A DNA stretch of 64,000 nucleotides from Chromohalobacter sp. 11-W (GTDB lineage: Bacteria; Pseudomonadota; Gammaproteobacteria; Pseudomonadales; Halomonadaceae), in assembly GCF_029889905.1 (NCBI RefSeq), contig NZ_JARANZ010000013.1:1-64000 (forward strand). Reading direction: 5' to 3'. Shown piece by piece: positions 39,503 through 48,692 of this stretch. The translations under genes were made by a program, and so were the position numbers. Position 1 is the first letter of the stretch, and each line of letters opens with the position of its first letter. Below the pieces are notes generated by a model that was not told the origin of the DNA, searched no databases, and saw nothing but the letters and a program-made list of their open reading frames with translations.

Positions 39503-40837
39503 ATGCTGATTCAAGACATCCTCCGCCGTAAGCGTGACGCCGAGGCCCTCGACGCCGACGCCATCCACACCTTCATGCGCGGCGTCACCGATGGCAGCGT
39601 GGGCGACGCCCAGATCGGCGCCTTCGCCATGGCGGTCGTGCTCAATGGCATGAACCGCGAGGAGGCCATCGCGCTGACCGAGGCCACCCGCGACTCCGGC
39701 CAAGTCCTGCGCTGGAACGACCTGAAACTCGACGGCCCGGTGCTCGACAAGCACTCCACCGGCGGCGTGGGCGATCTCGTTTCGCTGGTGCTGGGGCCGT
39801 GGATCGCCGCCTGTGGCGGTCACGTGCCCATGATCTCAGGACGCGGGCTCGGCCACACCGGCGGCACGCTGGACAAGCTCGAAGCGATTCCCGGCTATAA
39901 CGTCACGCCCGATGACGGCGTCTTCCGCCAGTTGGTGAAAGACGTCGGTGTGGCGATCATCGGCCAGACCGGCACGCTTGCCCCCGCCGACAAGCGCTTG
40001 TACGGCGTACGCGACGTGACCGCCACGGTGGAATCGCTGCCGCTGATCGTGGCCTCGATTCTGGGCAAGAAACTGGCCTGCGGCCTCGATACTCTGGTGA
40101 TGGACGTCAAGGTCGGCAACGGCGCCTTCATGCCCACCGCCGAGGCCTCACGAGAACTGGCCGAGGCCATCGTCGCCATCGGCAGCGGTGCCGGCACGCC
40201 CACCAGCGTGCTGTTGACCGACATGAACCAGCCGCTGGCCGACTGCGCCGGCAATGCCCTGGAAGTGCACGAAGCACTGCGTCTGCTGAGAGGAAAAGGT
40301 CGCGATAGCCGTCTCTATCAGACTACCCATGCCCTGGCCACGGAAATGCTCGTGCAAGTCGGTCTCGCCAACGATGCCGCCGACGCCGCCACGCGCCTGG
40401 AAACCGCGCTGGCCTCAGGCGAGGCACTGGAACGCTTCTCGCGCATGGTGCATGGCCTCGGCGGCCCGAGCGACCTGGCCGAACGCCCCGAGCACTATTT
40501 AGCGCCCGCGCCCTTCGCGACCGATGTCGTCGCCCCTCGGGCCGGCACCGTCAACGCCATCGACACGCGCGCGCTGGGGCTCGGCGTGGTCGAACTGGGC
40601 GGCGGGCGTCGCAATGCCGGTGATGCCATCGACCATCGCGTCGGCCTCTCGCATATCGCCGCGCTCGGCCAGCGCGTCGAGGCCGGCCAACCACTATTGC
40701 GCCTCCACGCCGCCAGCCAAGCCGACGCCGAGGCCATCAGACGCCAATTGGATGCGGCCTTCACCCTCGGCGAGGAAGGTAGCGTCGCGCCCGCGTCACC
40801 GATCCACGCCACCCTGCGTAAGGAGGATCTGTCATGA
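39503..40837 (+). CDS. deoA: Thymidine phosphorylase
   Basis: Phosphorolysis of thymidine or deoxyuridine to base and deoxyribose-1-phosphate. 444 aa (E. coli 440 aa). Family motifs: KHSTGGVGD (phosphate site), [23 protein letters not shown], and [11 protein letters not shown] 39503 matches the family start [12 protein letters not shown]; no clear Shine-Dalgarno is visible. The frame is open far upstream inside deoC but is not used. Overlaps deoB by ATGA. Confidence 0.96.
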   Translation: MLIQDILRRKRDAEALDADAIHTFMRGVTDGSVGDAQIGAFAMAVVLNGMNREEAIALTEATRDSGQVLRWNDLKLDGPVLDKHSTGGVGDLVSLVLGPWIAACGGHVPMISGRGLGHTGGTLDKLEAIPGYNVTPDDGVFRQLVKDVGVAIIGQTGTLAPADKRLYGVRDVTATVESLPLIVASILGKKLACGLDTLVMDVKVGNGAFMPTAEASRELAEAIVAIGSGAGTPTSVLLTDMNQPLADCAGNALEVHEALRLLRGKGRDSRLYQTTHALATEMLVQVGLANDAADAATRLETALASGEALERFSRMVHGLGGPSDLAERPEHYLAPAPFATDVVAPRAGTVNAIDTRALGLGVVELGGGRRNAGDAIDHRVGLSHIAALGQRVEAGQPLLRLHAASQADAEAIRRQLDAAFTLGEEGSVAPASPIHATLRKEDLS

Positions 40838-42072
40838 CCCGCGCTGTTCTATTAGTGCTTGATTCCTTCGGCATCGGCAACGCCCCGGATGGCGCCGCCT
40901 TCAGCGATGCCGGGGCGGATACGCTAGGCCATATCGCGCGTCACCGTGCCGCTGCCGGCCGACCGCTCGCGTTGCCCAATCTAGCCAGGCTGGGGCTCTA
41001 TCACGCGCACCATCTCGCCACCGGCGAGTGGGCCGAGGGCATCACGCCCCCCGAGACGCTCGACGGCGCCTACGCGGCGGCGTCCGAGATTTCCTCAGGC
41101 AAGGACACGCCCTCCGGGCACTGGGAAATCGCCGGCGTGCCGGCGCTGTTCGAATGGGGTTACTTCCTCGATAAGACGCAGAGCTTCCCACCCGACCTCT
41201 TGGAAGCGCTGATCGAGCGCGCCGACCTGCCCGGCGTGCTGGGCAACTGTCACGCGTCCGGCATGCCGATACTCGAGGAACTTGGCGAAGAACATATCGC
41301 AAGCGGCAAGCCGATCGTCTACACCTCGGCGGACTCGGTATTCCAGATCACCGCCCACGAGACCCATTTCGGTCTCGACCGCTTGTACGCGCTGTGCGAA
41401 ATCGCCCGTGAGCTACTGATGCCCTACAACATCGGTCGCGTCATCGCGCGCCCCTTCGTCGGCGAAACGCTGGACGCCTTCGAGCGCACCGGCAACCGCC
41501 GCGACTACGCCATCGAGCCCCCCACGCCGACCTTACTCCAAAAGCTGCACGACGACGGCGGCACGGTATTGGGCGTAGGCAAGATCGGCGATATCTATGC
41601 CCATTGCGGCGTTTCGAAAGTGCTCAAGGCCCACGGCCATGACGCGCTGTTCGACGCGACGCTCAAGGCCATCGATGAAGCAGGCGATCGGACGCTGGTG
41701 ATGACCAACTTCGTCGACTTCGACACGCTCTACGGTCACCGGCGCGACCCTGACGGCTACGCCGCAGCCCTGGAGGCCTTCGACCGGCGCTTGCCGGAAG
41801 TGCTCGCCAAGCTGCGTCCCGAGGATTTGCTCATTCTCACCGCCGATCACGGCAACGACCCGACCTGGACAGGGACCGACCACACCCGCGAGCAAGTCCC
41901 CGTGCTCGCCAGCGGCGCGAACTTGGCGCCGGGGCCGTTGGGCGACGATGCCGGGCGTCTGGCGACCTTCGCCGACATCGGCCAGAGCCTGGCGACGCAT
42001 TTCGGTCTCGCGCCCATGGCCCACGGCAGTGACTTCCTAACCGACTCCACCACGACGACAACAGGAGACTGA
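40834..42072 (+). CDS. deoB: Phosphopentomutase
   Basis: Interconverts (deoxy)ribose-1- and -5-phosphate. 412 aa, alkaline-phosphatase superfamily. First metal-binding Asp in [13 protein letters not shown]; the phosphorylatable Thr lies in [12 protein letters not shown]; the distal metal ligands are in [25 protein letters not shown] stands 7 bases before the ATG. Links deoA and deoD products to deoC. Confidence 0.96.
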   Translation: MTRAVLLVLDSFGIGNAPDGAAFSDAGADTLGHIARHRAAAGRPLALPNLARLGLYHAHHLATGEWAEGITPPETLDGAYAAASEISSGKDTPSGHWEIAGVPALFEWGYFLDKTQSFPPDLLEALIERADLPGVLGNCHASGMPILEELGEEHIASGKPIVYTSADSVFQITAHETHFGLDRLYALCEIARELLMPYNIGRVIARPFVGETLDAFERTGNRRDYAIEPPTPTLLQKLHDDGGTVLGVGKIGDIYAHCGVSKVLKAHGHDALFDATLKAIDEAGDRTLVMTNFVDFDTLYGHRRDPDGYAAALEAFDRRLPEVLAKLRPEDLLILTADHGNDPTWTGTDHTREQVPVLASGANLAPGPLGDDAGRLATFADIGQSLATHFGLAPMAHGSDFLTDSTTTTTGD

Positions 42073-42076
42073 TGCC

Positions 42077-42808
42077 ATGTCGACGCCGCACATCGATGCC
42101 CCCGCAGGCGCCTTCGCCGAGACCGTGCTCATGCCCGGTGACCCGCTACGCGCCCAATTCATCGCCGAGACCTTTCTCGACGACGTGGAATGCGTCAACC
42201 AAGTACGCAACATGCTCGGCTTTACCGGCACCTACCAGGGCCAGCGCATCTCGGTGATGGGCAGCGGCATGGGCATCCCCTCGATCTCGATCTATGCCAA
42301 GGAACTGATCACCGAGTACGGCGTCAAGCGCCTGGTGCGTGTGGGTTCCTGCGGCGCGGTGCGCGACGATGTCGCCGTCAACGACATCGTCGTCGGCATG
42401 GGCGCGTGTACCGATTCCGGGGTCAACCGTACGCGCTTCAAGGGCCACGATTTCGCCGCCATCGCCGACTTCGACTTGACCCGGCACGCCGTCGACGCTG
42501 CCCGTGCACGCAACACCCCCGTCAAGGTCGGCAACCTGTTCTCGGCGGACCTGTTCTATTCGCCCGACGATGCCCTGTTCGAGCTCATGAAGCGCCACGG
42601 CGTGCTCGGCGTCGAGATGGAAGCCGCCGGCCTGTATGGCGTCGCCGCCGAATTCGGTGCGCGTGCGCTGACCGTATGCACGGTCTCCGACCATATCCTC
42701 AAAGGCCAGGCGCTCGATGCACACACCCGTCAGACCGGCTTTCACGAGATGATGGCGATCACCCTCGAAGCCCTGCTCCGCGACGCGGGAGAAACCACCC
42801 ATGGCTGA
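42077..42808 (+). CDS. deoD: Purine-nucleoside phosphorylase, DeoD type
   Basis: Phosphorolysis of purine (deoxy)nucleosides; hexameric class I PNP. 243 aa. N-terminal [25 protein letters not shown], and the catalytic VCTVSDHIL with the general-acid Asp. AGGAG stands about 8 bases before the ATG. Overlaps cdd by 8 bases. Confidence 0.96.
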   Translation: MSTPHIDAPAGAFAETVLMPGDPLRAQFIAETFLDDVECVNQVRNMLGFTGTYQGQRISVMGSGMGIPSISIYAKELITEYGVKRLVRVGSCGAVRDDVAVNDIVVGMGACTDSGVNRTRFKGHDFAAIADFDLTRHAVDAARARNTPVKVGNLFSADLFYSPDDALFELMKRHGVLGVEMEAAGLYGVAAEFGARALTVCTVSDHILKGQALDAHTRQTGFHEMMAITLEALLRDAGETTHG

Positions 42809-43223
42809 AACCTCCCCCGCGCCGCTTTCCGATGCGCTGCGCCAAGCGTTGCTCGAGACGCGCGAGCGCGCTTATGCGCCCTATTCCCGCCATCCGGTGG
42901 GGGCCTTGTTGATTGCCGAAAGCGGTCAGCATTACCTAAGCTGTAACGTGGAAAGCGCCAACTACAAAGGGCTCTGCGCCGAGGCCGGCGCCATTAGCGC
43001 GATGATTGCGCAAGGCGAGCGCGAGATCGCCACGCTCTACGTCATCGGCCCCGGCGAACACCTTTGCACCCCTTGTGGCGACTGCCGCCAGCGCATCCGC
43101 GAATTCGCCACCCCGGCGACCGTCATCGTCGTCCTCGACGGCGATGGCGCGCTACTCAAGCGCTATACCATGGAGCAACTGCTGCCCGACTCTTTCGGCC
43201 CGGAAAATCTACCTCCATCGTAA
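42801..43223 (+). CDS. cdd: Cytidine deaminase
   Basis: Deaminates cytidine and deoxycytidine to uridine forms, feeding the deo pathway. 140 aa, the short homotetrameric type. Zinc/catalytic motifs: CAE (Cys59, Glu61) and PCGDC (Cys92, Cys95). GGGAG precedes the ATG, which lies inside the end of deoD. Last gene of the operon. E. coli has the longer dimeric Cdd elsewhere, so this linkage differs from E. coli. Confidence 0.95.
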   Translation: MAETSPAPLSDALRQALLETRERAYAPYSRHPVGALLIAESGQHYLSCNVESANYKGLCAEAGAISAMIAQGEREIATLYVIGPGEHLCTPCGDCRQRIREFATPATVIVVLDGDGALLKRYTMEQLLPDSFGPENLPPS

Positions 43224-43260
43224 GGCAGACAACGGATACTCGGACTACCCGCTTACCCAG

Positions 43261-43470
43261 AACGATGCGCGTCGCCATGACGCGCACGCCATGAACACAC
43301 GCATACCCTCATTACCAGACAACATCTCATCGTAATGCACCGTGTATCGGTAGGCTGACAAGCCATGATATTGGCGCATGAAGCCACACGATAACGATAA
43401 ACGGAGGCTGGGTGATGCCAACATCGCTACACCCCTTGGTTTACTGGCCAACCTTCCTGTTGCTGCTCCC
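43261..43470 (+). repeat. Duplicate of the BCCT gene control region and 5' end (copy A)
   Basis: About 210 bases closely match 46987-47197 (copy B), with mostly scattered substitutions and a single-base offset. Shared blocks include AACGATGCGCGTCGCCATG at the start, CCATGATATTGGCGCAT, CCACACGATAACGA and GGCCAACCTTCCTG. The match stops abruptly within codon ~18 of the transporter gene. Confidence 0.9.
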
Positions 43471-43555
43471 GGATGAATTGCTGGAGAAGTTCCTTGGCTG
43501 TCAAAAGAGAATAATTTCCCAGGCTGATTGCATCATTTGGGATGTCAACATTTAG
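43415..43555 (+). pseudogene. Truncated BCCT transporter gene start
   Basis: 46-codon remnant. The first ~18 residues (MPTSLHPLVYWPTFLLLL) match the start of the intact transporter at 47142 (MQTSLRPLVFWPTFLVLL). After that the frame continues into unrelated low-GC sequence and stops at TAG 43553-43555. It retains the GGAGGC ribosome site. Best read as the stump of a second transporter gene cut by deletion or insertion; it is not expected to be functional. Confidence 0.8.
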
Positions 43556-43567
43556 CCACTTAATACC

Positions 43568-43727
43568 TTGTACGATTCTGCGTACAACGATCTACCGCAT
43601 CGAAAGCAAAAATCATTGCGGGTGTTATTTATTGTAAATTAATGAAAAGTTATTAACTAAATGAACTCGGTGGAGTCATCAATGTCAGGCTATACAAGGA
43701 TATAACTTGCGACTATTCGAATAGTCG
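43568..43727. promoter_or_regulatory. Palindromic operator candidates upstream of carbonic anhydrase
   Basis: Site 1: TTGTACG (43568-43574), 6 bases, CGTACAA (43581-43587). Site 2: CGACTATTCGAATAGTCG (43710-43727), a perfect 18-base palindrome, extended by TT/AA outside one mismatch. Site 2 covers the spacer of a possible promoter (TTGCGA 43707-43712, AATTAT 43730-43735) and ends 58 bases before the start codon. Confidence 0.6.
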
Positions 43728-43785
43728 TAAATTATTCGGTGTGCGTGACGTCTTATTCTCCAAGAGCAAACAAGGTCTTCTAACC

Positions 43786-44388
43786 ATGCAGTTTCATGAA
43801 CGCGTTCTCCTTGAGAATCAGGCCTGGGTCGAATCAATGCTGAGCCGGGATCCCGACCACTTCGAGAGACTACAATCCGGTCAGTCCCCCGAAGCGTTCT
43901 GGATCGGCTGTTCCGATAGTCGCGTCCCGGCCGAACAACTGTGCAACGCCTCACCGGGAGATCTGTTCGTGCATCGCAACGTGGCCAACTTGGTGGCCAC
44001 CGAAGACCCGACGTTTCTGAGTGCGCTGGAATACGCCATTTCCGTCTTGGGGGTACGCTATATCATCGTTTGTGGCCATGAAGGCTGTGGTGGCGTGGGG
44101 GCCGCCTGCTCGGGCGAATCGACCGGCCTGGCATATGTCGATGCGCATCTGAAGCCTGTCGTGGCGCACTACGAAAGGGTGAAGAACGAGCTATCCAAGG
44201 CGCCCGACGAGGCCAACCGGGTCAACGACATGGTCAGGCGTCACGTCGCCGCACAGGCCGACCATCTGGCCGATTTGGATCTGGTACGCAACGCCGAGCA
44301 GCCGCCGCTGGTCGTCGGTCTGGTCTATAGCCTGGACCGTGGCGCACTGGAGCCGATCTGTGAGCGCACGCAAGCGGCGGTCGCCTGA
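43786..44388 (+). CDS. Beta-class carbonic anhydrase
   Basis: Hydrates CO2 to bicarbonate; zinc enzyme, 200 aa. Zinc ligands Cys42 (CSDSR, with Asp44-Arg46 dyad), His98 and Cys101 (HEGCGG). Resembles E. coli Can through FVHRNVANLV. ATG 43786 has AAGG about 10 bases upstream; a 15-codon extension to 43741 is possible but lies close to the candidate promoter. Followed after 96 bases by a SulP transporter, a pairing typical of bicarbonate uptake and equilibration. Confidence 0.93.
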   Translation: MQFHERVLLENQAWVESMLSRDPDHFERLQSGQSPEAFWIGCSDSRVPAEQLCNASPGDLFVHRNVANLVATEDPTFLSALEYAISVLGVRYIIVCGHEGCGGVGAACSGESTGLAYVDAHLKPVVAHYERVKNELSKAPDEANRVNDMVRRHVAAQADHLADLDLVRNAEQPPLVVGLVYSLDRGALEPICERTQAAVA

Positions 44389-44484
44389 AGGCCACTGTGG
44401 CCAGCCGAGCCGCCCAATGCCCCGCTAACGAATTTTCAAAGTTCCGGCGTCTGGTCCTGCCAAGCGCCCTAACGAGTCTTTTCC

Positions 44485-46080
44485 ATGTCCAGCAACGCTT
44501 CGTTTTTCGATACCCGGTACCTGGGGCGCGACATACGCGCCGGCGTGGTCGTGTTCTTTGTCGCCATACCACTGTGTCTAGGCATCGCCATTGCCTCGGG
44601 CGCACCGCCGCTGGCGGGCCTGATCACCGGCATGGTCGGGGGGCTTATCGTCGCTCTCGCCAGCGGCTCGCCGCTATCCGTGTCGGGGCCTGCCGCCGGC
44701 CTGACAGCCATCGTGCTCGGTATAATTGAGCAATACGGCTATGGCGGCCTACTTTATGCGACCGTACTCGCCGGCCTGATTCAGCTCGGCCTCGGTTTTG
44801 CCCGCATGGGCATCATCGGTGCCTTCGTGCCTTCGGGCGTGATCAAGGGCATGCTGGCCGGTATTGGCTTGATCCTAATCGGCACCCAAGTACCGCTAGC
44901 CATCGGCCACGGGGCCGATACCGAGGCCGGCATCACCACGCCAGGACTGCTCGCCGATGGCTTCTCGCCGATGGCGCTGACCATCACGCTCGTCTGTCTG
45001 GCGATTCTGGCGTTCTTCGAGACACCGCTGGCCAAGCGCTACCCTAAGCTGGCGATCGTACCACCGCCACTGTTGGCGGTAATCGTCGGTGTGCTTATGA
45101 GCTTGGCCATGCAGGCGTCTGGGGCTGGCTTCGCGTTATCACCCGAGCAGTACGTCAGCCTGCCCGATCTGGAAGGACCCGCCTCGCTGCTGGCGTCGCT
45201 GGAATCCCCGGATCTGAGCTATTGGCTGGCGCCGGGCATCTACCTATCGGCCATCACCATTGCACTGGTCGCCAGCCTCGAGACGCTGCTCAGCGTCGAG
45301 GCCGTCGACGAAATGGACCCGATGGGCCGCAAGTCATCGACGCATCGCGAGCTGTGTGCTCAGGGCATGGGCAATACGCTCTGTGGTCTGATCGGCGGCC
45401 TACCGATGACGGCGGTGGTCGTACGTAGCTCAGCCAACGTCCAGGCCGGCGGTCGGACCCCTCTGGCCAGCTTCGTGCACGGCTTACTGCTGCTGGTGTC
45501 GGTGGCGTTCCTGGCCTTCGCGCTGGAGACGATACCGCTGTCCGCACTGGCCGCGATCCTACTGTTCACCGGCTATAAACTGACCAAGCCGGCGCTGATT
45601 GCCACGCAGTATCGCGCGGGTTGGCAACGGTTCATCCCATTCGTCGTGACCATCGTCGCGATCCTGGCTACTGATCTATTGATCGGCGTGCTGATGGGCA
45701 TCGTGGTGGCACTGTACTTCCTGATCCGGGCTCACTATCGCTCAGCCATGTCGATGACTATGCAGGGCGATTTCGCGCTTCTGCGTTTCAACAGCGAGGT
45801 CTCGTTCCTCAATCGACAATCGCTGCGCCACTTCCTGTCGCGGGTACCGGACGACGGTCATCTGGTGGTCGACGCCTCGGCCACTCAATTCATCGATCCA
45901 GACATCCGCGAGGATCTCACACATTTCATCGGTGGAGCTCCCAAACGCGGCATCACGGTGGAACTGCGCGGCCTGGATCGTCATACGGCAACTTATACAG
46001 AGGCCCACAAGCGTCGAGCGGCCGAGCCCACATCGGCCCAAGATACCCACTGGGATGGCCATCAGGCCAAACCGACCTGA
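44485..46080 (+). CDS. SulP-family anion transporter (probable bicarbonate carrier)
   Basis: 531-aa membrane protein with 10-14 hydrophobic segments. SulP signature near the N-terminus (FFVAIPLCLGIAIASGAPPLAGLITGMVGG) and SVSGPAAGLTAIV; SLETLLSVEAVDEMDP and HRELCAQGMGN are typical of the SulP branch found beside carbonic anhydrases. The C-terminus (about 425-515) is a weak STAS domain. Ribosome site weak. Sulfate transport is the main alternative; the neighbouring carbonic anhydrase favours bicarbonate. Confidence 0.88.
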   Translation: MSSNASFFDTRYLGRDIRAGVVVFFVAIPLCLGIAIASGAPPLAGLITGMVGGLIVALASGSPLSVSGPAAGLTAIVLGIIEQYGYGGLLYATVLAGLIQLGLGFARMGIIGAFVPSGVIKGMLAGIGLILIGTQVPLAIGHGADTEAGITTPGLLADGFSPMALTITLVCLAILAFFETPLAKRYPKLAIVPPPLLAVIVGVLMSLAMQASGAGFALSPEQYVSLPDLEGPASLLASLESPDLSYWLAPGIYLSAITIALVASLETLLSVEAVDEMDPMGRKSSTHRELCAQGMGNTLCGLIGGLPMTAVVVRSSANVQAGGRTPLASFVHGLLLLVSVAFLAFALETIPLSALAAILLFTGYKLTKPALIATQYRAGWQRFIPFVVTIVAILATDLLIGVLMGIVVALYFLIRAHYRSAMSMTMQGDFALLRFNSEVSFLNRQSLRHFLSRVPDDGHLVVDASATQFIDPDIREDLTHFIGGAPKRGITVELRGLDRHTATYTEAHKRRAAEPTSAQDTHWDGHQAKPT

Positions 46081-46109
46081 TCACCGCGCTACCGGGGCCC
46101 TTAACGCGA

Positions 46110-46731
46110 TAATCGCTCAGGGCTAGCGCGAAAGCGCCACACTGTCTGGCAGCGGCTTCGGCGAACGCCCGACAGCGTGGCGCAACTATTGCCTGGCGTC
46201 TGCGGACCAGAGATACCGCGGAAGATGGCGTGGATGCCTTGCGGCGCTGGCTCACCAGATGCCTCCCACGCCGACAGAATCGGTAACAACCGGCCGGCGC
46301 TGATTTCCTCGTGAATCAGCCAGGTCGGAAACCACACGATGCCTTGGCCTTGCAAAGCAAGCCTCGAGCAGACTTTCCGCGTTATTGCTACGCAAGTTGC
46401 CCCGCAACTCCCTGGCACGGTACTTGCGCGCCCCAGGATCGCGGAAATACCACGGCTGTTGGCCACATGTGCCCTTGTAGATCAAACAGTTGTGCTCCGA
46501 CAATGCATCAGGGGTCGACGGCACGCCCCAGCGTTCGAGATACCCCGGCGAGGCACACACCACGAAGTGCTGATGCACCAGTCGCCGCGCGACAAGACTA
46601 GAGTCGTTCAGGGCACCCACACGCACCACGACATCTACGCCTTCCTTCACCGGATCGATGAAGGCATCGTTTGCCTGAGCAATACGCGGCGTCGGGCTAG
46701 TCAGGCCGAGGCTGCTGCCGCTGGATAGTCG
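46110..46731 (-). pseudogene. LysR-family regulator remnant (5'-truncated, frameshifted)
   Basis: Only the ligand-binding half remains. Frame 1 reads PTPRIAQANDAFID, KEGVDVVVRVGALNDSSLVARRL, up to NNAESLLEA. A single-base shift near 46355-46362 moves the similarity to a second frame (LQGQGIVWFPTWLIHEEISAGRLLPIL). A further shift near 46210-46225 moves it to a third frame (CRAFAEAAARQCG). There is no DNA-binding domain: the remnant abuts the stop of the DUF3820 gene. No function expected. Confidence 0.82.
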
Positions 46732-46938
46732 TCAACGCAGCGGCTCAAGCAGAGCATTGAGCCCGTTGTGGTCGACTTCGTGCATCAAGGCGAGTAGCCG
46801 CCCGATCTCGCCGTTGGGGAAGCCCTGCCGAGCGAACCAGGCAAGGTAGGGGCCCGGTAGGTCGGCGATCAGCCGGCCTTCATATTTGCCGAAGGGCATC
46901 TTGCGGGTGGTGAGCTGTTGCAGATCTTCAGGGTTCAT
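46732..46938 (-). CDS. DUF3820 family protein
   Basis: 68-aa protein with the complete DUF3820 pattern: KMPFGKYEGRLIADLPGPYLAWFARQGFPNGEIGRLL. The family has been called a putative quorum-sensing-regulated virulence factor, but its biochemical function is unknown. The start is ATG 46938 (MNPEDLQQL); a longer open frame reaching 47178 runs antisense through the BCCT control region and is not credible. It lies head-to-head with the BCCT gene, with about 200 bases between. Confidence 0.85.
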   Translation of the reverse strand: MNPEDLQQLTTRKMPFGKYEGRLIADLPGPYLAWFARQGFPNGEIGRLLALMHEVDHNGLNALLEPLR

Positions 46939-46986
46939 GAAAGCGCTTCTCGCGTAACGGCTCGAAGTAATCATGCTAACGGATGT

Positions 46987-47197
46987 AACGATGCGCGTCG
47001 CCATGGCGCGCATGCCATGCGTCACACGCATACCCCCATTACCAGGCAACGTTTGAGCGTAGTGCACCGTGTGTCGGTAGAGTGGCAGGCCATGATATTG
47101 GCGCATAACGCCACACGATAACGACAAACGGAGACTGGGTGATGCAAACATCGCTACGGCCCTTGGTTTTCTGGCCAACCTTCCTGGTGCTACTGGC
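46987..47197 (+). repeat. BCCT control region and gene start (copy B, intact)
   Basis: Counterpart of 43261-43470. Retains the hairpin TGCGCGTC-GCCAT-GGCGCGCA (one mismatch), ATGCGT-CAC-ACGCAT, and the ACCG-N5-CGGT motif also seen in copy A. Elements kept in both copies are the best candidates for regulatory sites. Confidence 0.88.
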
Positions 47198-48692
47198 GGC
47201 AGTGATCGCCAGCTACGTCAATCTCGATGCCTTCCTGGCGGCGACCAGCGCGCTCAACGATGCCATTCTGGATAACTTTTCGTGGCTATTTAGCCTGGGC
47301 AGTCTGTACCTGCTGGTGTTGGCGGTTATCGTTTATTTCTCGCCGCTGGGTAAACTACGTATCGGCGGCGAGCAGGCAACGCCCATGCTGTCGCGGCTGC
47401 GTTGGTTTTCGATCACTTTGTGCACCACCCTAGCCGTGGGCGTGTTGTTCTGGACCACCGCCGAGCCGCTTTATCACTTCATGGGACCGCCCGAGTCACT
47501 AGGTCTGGAAGCCGGTTCCAGCGATGCCATGCTGTTCGCGATGTCGACCATGTTCCTGCACTGGTCGTTCACGCCCTATGCCATCTACGCCGTGCCGGCA
47601 CTGATCTTCGCTCTGGCGTTCTACAATCTGCGCCTGCGTTTCTCGATCTCCAGCATGCTGGAGCCGGTCTTCGGGCCCAAGGTCAAGCGCTTCGGCGGTT
47701 TGATCGACGCGGTCTCGCTCTACGCGCTGGTCGCGGGCATGGCCTCGTCGCTTGGCACCGGCGCGCTGACGCTGGCCGGCGGCGCAGGGCAGTATCTGGG
47801 CGGCGAAGCCAGTCCACTGCGACTGGGCGTGGTCATCGCGGTGATCGTGGTGACGTTCGTGATCTCGGCGGCTAGCGGCCTGCAGAAAGGCATCGCGCGC
47901 CTCTCGTCGTTGAATGCCGTATTGCTCGCGATTCTCGGTGTTTTCATCTTCGTGGTGGGCCCGACGAGTTTCATGCTCTCGCTGGGCGTGGAGTCCTTCG
48001 GCGTCTATCTCGACGGCTTCTTCACCAAGAGCCTGTTCACCGGGGCCGCCGGCGAGGATCAGTGGCCACAATGGTGGTCGATCTTCTATTGGGCGGTATG
48101 GTTCGCCTGGGCACCCATGGCGGCCCTGTTCCTGGGCAAGATTTCACGCGGCTACACGGTACGCGAGTTCCTGCGGGTCAACCTGTTCTACCCAGCTCTT
48201 TTCGCCTCCGCTTGGGTCATCATTTTCTCCGGCGCAGCGCTCTATTATCAGGCCCATACCGGTGTCGACCTGCATGCCATTCTCAGCGATCGCGGCGTCG
48301 AGAACGTGCTTTACGAGCTGTTCCGCCAGCTGCCGTTCTCGCAGGTGTGGATTCCGCTGCTGCTGTTCATCGCCTACATCTCCTACGTCACCGCAGCAGA
48401 TTCGCAGACCGATGCCATCGGCAATCTTTGCACCCGTGGCCTGACCGCCGACTCGGATCTCAATACCGGCGTGTCGATGAAAATCTTGTGGGGCATCATC
48501 GTCGGCATCGTCTCCTGGGTCATGGTCAGCTTCGTGGGGATCGACGGCATCAAAATGCTCTCCAATCTCGGCGGCCTGCCTGCGCTGATCATCGTGCTGC
48601 TCGCCACGGGCTCGCTATGGCGCTGGTTGAAACATCCCGAGCGCCTCGGGACACCGTCTCTCTCTTCTCACGCCTCCAAGGACGACGCATGA
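47142..48692 (+). CDS. BCCT-family transporter
   Basis: Betaine/carnitine/choline-type sodium- or proton-coupled carrier, 516 aa, about 12 hydrophobic segments. Family core is recognisable in FWTTAEPLYHF and in the Trp-rich YWAVWFAWAPMAALFLGKISRGYTVREF. It lacks the long N- and C-terminal osmosensing extensions, so a catabolic uptake role is as likely as osmoprotection. GGAG lies about 8 bases before the ATG; a GTG one codon earlier is possible. Stop overlaps the CocE/NonD hydrolase start (ATGA), linking import and hydrolysis. Confidence 0.9.
   Translation: MQTSLRPLVFWPTFLVLLAAVIASYVNLDAFLAATSALNDAILDNFSWLFSLGSLYLLVLAVIVYFSPLGKLRIGGEQATPMLSRLRWFSITLCTTLAVGVLFWTTAEPLYHFMGPPESLGLEAGSSDAMLFAMSTMFLHWSFTPYAIYAVPALIFALAFYNLRLRFSISSMLEPVFGPKVKRFGGLIDAVSLYALVAGMASSLGTGALTLAGGAGQYLGGEASPLRLGVVIAVIVVTFVISAASGLQKGIARLSSLNAVLLAILGVFIFVVGPTSFMLSLGVESFGVYLDGFFTKSLFTGAAGEDQWPQWWSIFYWAVWFAWAPMAALFLGKISRGYTVREFLRVNLFYPALFASAWVIIFSGAALYYQAHTGVDLHAILSDRGVENVLYELFRQLPFSQVWIPLLLFIAYISYVTAADSQTDAIGNLCTRGLTADSDLNTGVSMKILWGIIVGIVSWVMVSFVGIDGIKMLSNLGGLPALIIVLLATGSLWRWLKHPERLGTPSLSSHASKDDA

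Larger units (their letters stand above)
43224..43785. other. Rearranged intergenic region between cdd and carbonic anhydrase
   Basis: 562 bases without a full gene. In order: a hairpin TGCGCGTC/GACGCGCA (43266-43286), the duplicated BCCT control region and gene start, a low-GC stretch from about 43471, and two palindromes before the carbonic anhydrase gene. The GC content falls sharply from about 43480 to 43740 relative to neighbours, a sign of foreign or decayed DNA. Confidence 0.7.

Noticed and set aside
46939-47178. N-terminal extension of the DUF3820 gene and the similar 68-codon frame at 43245-43451
   Set aside because: Both are antisense translations of the duplicated BCCT control region. 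Their similarity reflects DNA duplication, not a protein family.
48062-48688. Long upstream extension of the CocE/NonD hydrolase frame
   Set aside because: It runs in another frame through the BCCT gene; the hydrolase similarity starts exactly at ATG 48689 with an ATGA overlap.
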